Source: an uncultured bacterium (lineage in GTDB: Bacteria > Bacteroidota > Bacteroidia > Bacteroidales > Paludibacteraceae). Taken from it: a stretch of 8,083 nucleotides of DNA. A program made the position numbers and the translations under genes. Position 1 is the stretch's first letter; every line of letters starts with the position of its first letter. The stretch is taken from the NCBI GenBank assembly GCA_946183755.1, contig CAMHCZ010000085.1:1-8083 (forward strand), read 5' to 3'. Under the pieces are notes generated by a model. That model made no database searches. It was not told where the DNA came from and worked only from the letters and a program-made list of their open reading frames with translations. Below are positions 6,410-8,083 of this stretch, piece by piece.

Positions 6410-6411
6410 AC

Positions 6412-6615
6412 ATGAAACTGAAGAAGCGTAAAATCAAGTACTCGGCAATATTCTTTCTCTGCTGGTTTGCCTTTTTAGTCATACTGGTTGACGGCATCCT
6501 GAAATTCCAGACAGTGGTGGATTATTTCGGGTCATACGCATTGGTGGAAATCGCTTTGCTGCTGTTGGTAATTCTTCCCACATTGGCTGTTTATAAATTC
6601 ACAAAAGAGAAGTAG
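6412..6615 (+). CDS. Small two-helix membrane protein, unknown function
   Basis: A 67-residue protein with a strongly basic N-terminus (KLKKRKIK) and two hydrophobic segments, about residues 11-30 and 43-61, joined by a short loop (QTVVDYFGSY). It ends in the charged tail KFTKEK. By the positive-inside rule both ends should face the cytoplasm. I do not recognise a family. The start at 6412 is preferred over an in-frame start at 6355, because the earlier one would overlap the symporter gene by 55 bp and would prepend a non-hydrophobic segment that merely reads the symporter's codons in another frame. The position, 2 bp after the symporter and 15 bp before the hydrolase gene, suggests cotranscription and possibly a role as a small partner subunit, which is inference. 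Confidence 0.75.
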   Translation: MKLKKRKIKYSAIFFLCWFAFLVILVDGILKFQTVVDYFGSYALVEIALLLLVILPTLAVYKFTKEK

Positions 6616-6630
6616 CGCAATATCAAGGCA

Positions 6631-7455
6631 ATGAAAAAGATATTATTCCTTCACGGATTTTTCGCGAGCGGGCAATGCGTGCCGGCAGTGGCATTGCGCG
6701 AGGCTTTCGACGGACACGCGGAAGTGATTGCGCCCGACCTGCCGCTTCGCCCCAACGAGGCCATCGCCTTCATACGCGAGCTGATTGACCGCGAGCGCCC
6801 CGACCTCATGGTGGGCAACAGCTGCGGAGCGTTCTACGCCCAGATGCTGGCTCCCGTCGTAGGCATTCCTGCGCTTTTGGGCAATCCGCACTTCCGCATG
6901 ACCGAGTTTCTGACACAGCGCATCGGACAGCAGCAATACAAGTCGCCACGCACGGACGGACGGCAAGTGTTCACAATTGACGAAGCCTTGATTGAAGAAT
7001 TTGCCGAACTGGAGGCTACGCAGTTTAATTACTGCAACCCCTACTACAAAGACCGCGTCTGGGGCTTGTTCGGCGAACAAGACACGCTGGCGCACTTCGA
7101 GCCGCTTTTCCGCGAGCATTACAGCCACTCGCGCCACTTCCCCGGAGGACACACCCCGACAGCCGAGGAGGTGCGTATGTATTATGCGCCATTAGCCGAG
7201 AAAATGCTCAACGACTATCCCCTGCCCGACGACGGCGTTCGCTACTTCCGTCATTTCAAGGGCGGCGAGTACCGCTTCATCCGCACGGCGTTCGATTCCG
7301 AGACGACGGAGCGCATGGTCGTCTATCAGGCGCTGTACGGCGAAGGAAAGTTCTGGGTGCGCCCCGAGAAGATGTTCTTCGAGAACGTCGAACGCGACGG
7401 CCGCCGTTTCCCGAGATTCACAGAAATAGACAAAGCTCAACTCCGTAAGCAATAA
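6631..7455 (+). CDS. YqiA-like alpha/beta hydrolase fused to a DUF1653 domain
   Basis: A 274-residue cytoplasmic protein made of two domains. Residues 1 to about 195 are an alpha/beta hydrolase of the YqiA (UPF0227) esterase type. It has the HGF oxyanion segment (8-10), the nucleophile motif GNSCG with Ser64, GIPALLGNP (78-86), Asp151 in FGEQDT and His174 in GGHT, so the Ser-Asp-His triad is complete. Residues about 205-264 are a DUF1653 domain, recognised by YFRHFKGGEY, the DSETTERMVVYQALYG block, WVRPEKMFFENV and FPRF. The natural substrate is unknown. YqiA of E. coli has esterase activity on short acyl chains in vitro. DUF1653 is usually a separate small protein, so the two functions are probably linked. 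It sits between the small membrane protein (15 bp) and the lipoprotein gene (3 bp). Confidence 0.9.
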   Translation: MKKILFLHGFFASGQCVPAVALREAFDGHAEVIAPDLPLRPNEAIAFIRELIDRERPDLMVGNSCGAFYAQMLAPVVGIPALLGNPHFRMTEFLTQRIGQQQYKSPRTDGRQVFTIDEALIEEFAELEATQFNYCNPYYKDRVWGLFGEQDTLAHFEPLFREHYSHSRHFPGGHTPTAEEVRMYYAPLAEKMLNDYPLPDDGVRYFRHFKGGEYRFIRTAFDSETTERMVVYQALYGEGKFWVRPEKMFFENVERDGRRFPRFTEIDKAQLRKQ

Positions 7456-7458
7456 AAC

Positions 7459-8083
7459 ATGACACACCACACATTAAAACCCTGGCTGCTGACAGCGGCG
7501 CTTACCATTGCGAGCCTTGCCTCGTGCGCATCGAGCGAGGAGAAAGCCGCCTCGCAGCCCACCATCGAGCGAATAGAACAGCGCGGCAAGATACTCGTCG
7601 GCACGACTGGCGACTACCGTCCGCTCTCATTCCGCGAGGAGGACGGCACCTACTGGGGATTCGGCATAGAGATGGCAAACGAGATAGCCAAAAGGATGGG
7701 CGTGACCGTGGAGTTCGTCCAGACCTCGTGGCCGACGCTGACCGCCGACGTGCAGGCAGAGCCGCAGACATTCGACCTCGCCATAGGCGGCATAACCATA
7801 ACCGACGCGCGACGCGAGACGATGCTCATGAGCGACGGCTATTTAGCCAACGGCAAGACCATACTGTGCCGTGCGAGCGAGGCGGACAAGTACAAGTCGA
7901 TAGCCGACATCGACCGCCCCGAGGTGCGTGTAATGGTGAACCCCGGCGGACTGAACGAGAAGTTCGCCAACGCCAGCCTGCCACACGCCACAATCATCGT
8001 CCACCAAAGGAACGAGGAGATTCCGTCGCTCGTGGCTGAGGGCGATGCCGACGTGATGATAACCGAGATAACCGAAGCGCCAT
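7459..8083 (+). CDS. Cyclohexadienyl dehydratase-like / family 3 solute-binding lipoprotein, 3' end missing
   Basis: The first 208 residues are present and the gene runs off the window. The N-terminus is a lipoprotein signal ending in the lipobox LASC (Cys23), followed by SSEE, so the protein is exported and lipid-anchored. From about residue 42 it is a family 3 solute-binding fold (GKILVGTTGDYRPLSF, GFGIEMANEIAKRMG). Within that superfamily it most resembles PheC, the periplasmic cyclohexadienyl (arogenate/prephenate) dehydratase, through VQTSWPTLTADV (87-98), GGITIT (110-115), VRVMVNPGGLNEKF (156-169) and ADVMITE (197-203). Arg118 in TITDARR matches the carboxylate-binding Arg of amino-acid-binding proteins. 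The Asp that normally ends the MITD motif is Glu203. It may be an enzyme or a binding protein. No ABC permease gene is seen in the window. ATG at 7459 lies 3 bp after the hydrolase stop codon. Confidence 0.85.
   Translation, partial: MTHHTLKPWLLTAALTIASLASCASSEEKAASQPTIERIEQRGKILVGTTGDYRPLSFREEDGTYWGFGIEMANEIAKRMGVTVEFVQTSWPTLTADVQAEPQTFDLAIGGITITDARRETMLMSDGYLANGKTILCRASEADKYKSIADIDRPEVRVMVNPGGLNEKFANASLPHATIIVHQRNEEIPSLVAEGDADVMITEITEAP

Noticed and set aside
6355..6411. Upstream in-frame start for the small membrane protein
   Set aside because: It would overlap the symporter coding region and add a charged non-hydrophobic segment; the ATG at 6412 gives a normal membrane-protein N-terminus.
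7524..8039. A 171-codon frame inside the PheC-like gene
   Set aside because: The composition is Arg-rich and has no domain, while the other frame gives a full signal peptide and a solute-binding fold.
1..8083. Mobile element, CRISPR array, phage or defence system
   Set aside because: No transposase, integrase, terminal repeats, spaced short repeats or defence-related domains were found on either strand; the gene content is mostly conserved cellular functions.

Overview
The window looks like chromosomal DNA from a member of the Bacteroidota, most likely a Prevotella-like Bacteroidales. The evidence is: promoter elements of the Bacteroidota type (TAnnTTTG at -7, sometimes TTG 19 bp upstream) before several transcription units; mostly weak or absent Shine-Dalgarno sequences; a DUF2027-Smr protein of the kind typical of this phylum; a long QueA with an internal insertion; and lipoproteins with acidic residues just after the lipobox cysteine. 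I see no mobile element, CRISPR array or phage gene.

Left part, minus strand (1-3253). Read in the direction of transcription, the order is queA (queuosine synthesis), mnmA (2-thiolation of tRNA wobble uridine), lptB (ATPase of the lipopolysaccharide export machine) and a tRNA-Val(UAC) gene cut by the window edge. queA, mnmA and the tRNA each have a TAnnTTTG element upstream. lptB starts 21 bp after mnmA and is probably cotranscribed with it. Two tRNA-modification enzymes and a tRNA therefore share a stretch with an envelope gene.

Middle (3254-4636). A 93-bp divergent region holds two back-to-back -7 elements one base apart, one for queA and one for the DUF2027-Smr gene. The Smr gene ends in a strong rho-independent terminator. 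The next 132-bp gap also holds an 8-bp perfect inverted repeat just upstream of a cupin lipoprotein gene.

Right part, plus strand (4637-8083). A small cupin lipoprotein is followed, behind its own likely promoter, by a tightly packed run: a dicarboxylate/amino acid:cation symporter, a 67-residue two-helix membrane protein, a YqiA-like hydrolase fused to a DUF1653 domain, and a lipoprotein resembling periplasmic cyclohexadienyl dehydratase / family 3 solute-binding proteins (cut by the window end). Gaps are 2, 15 and 3 bp, so this is probably one operon. It plausibly handles an amino acid or related acid at the envelope, but the substrate cannot be read from the sequence. Most of the window is housekeeping. 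The right-hand operon, with its unusual active-site residues and domain fusion, is the part that deserves a second look.
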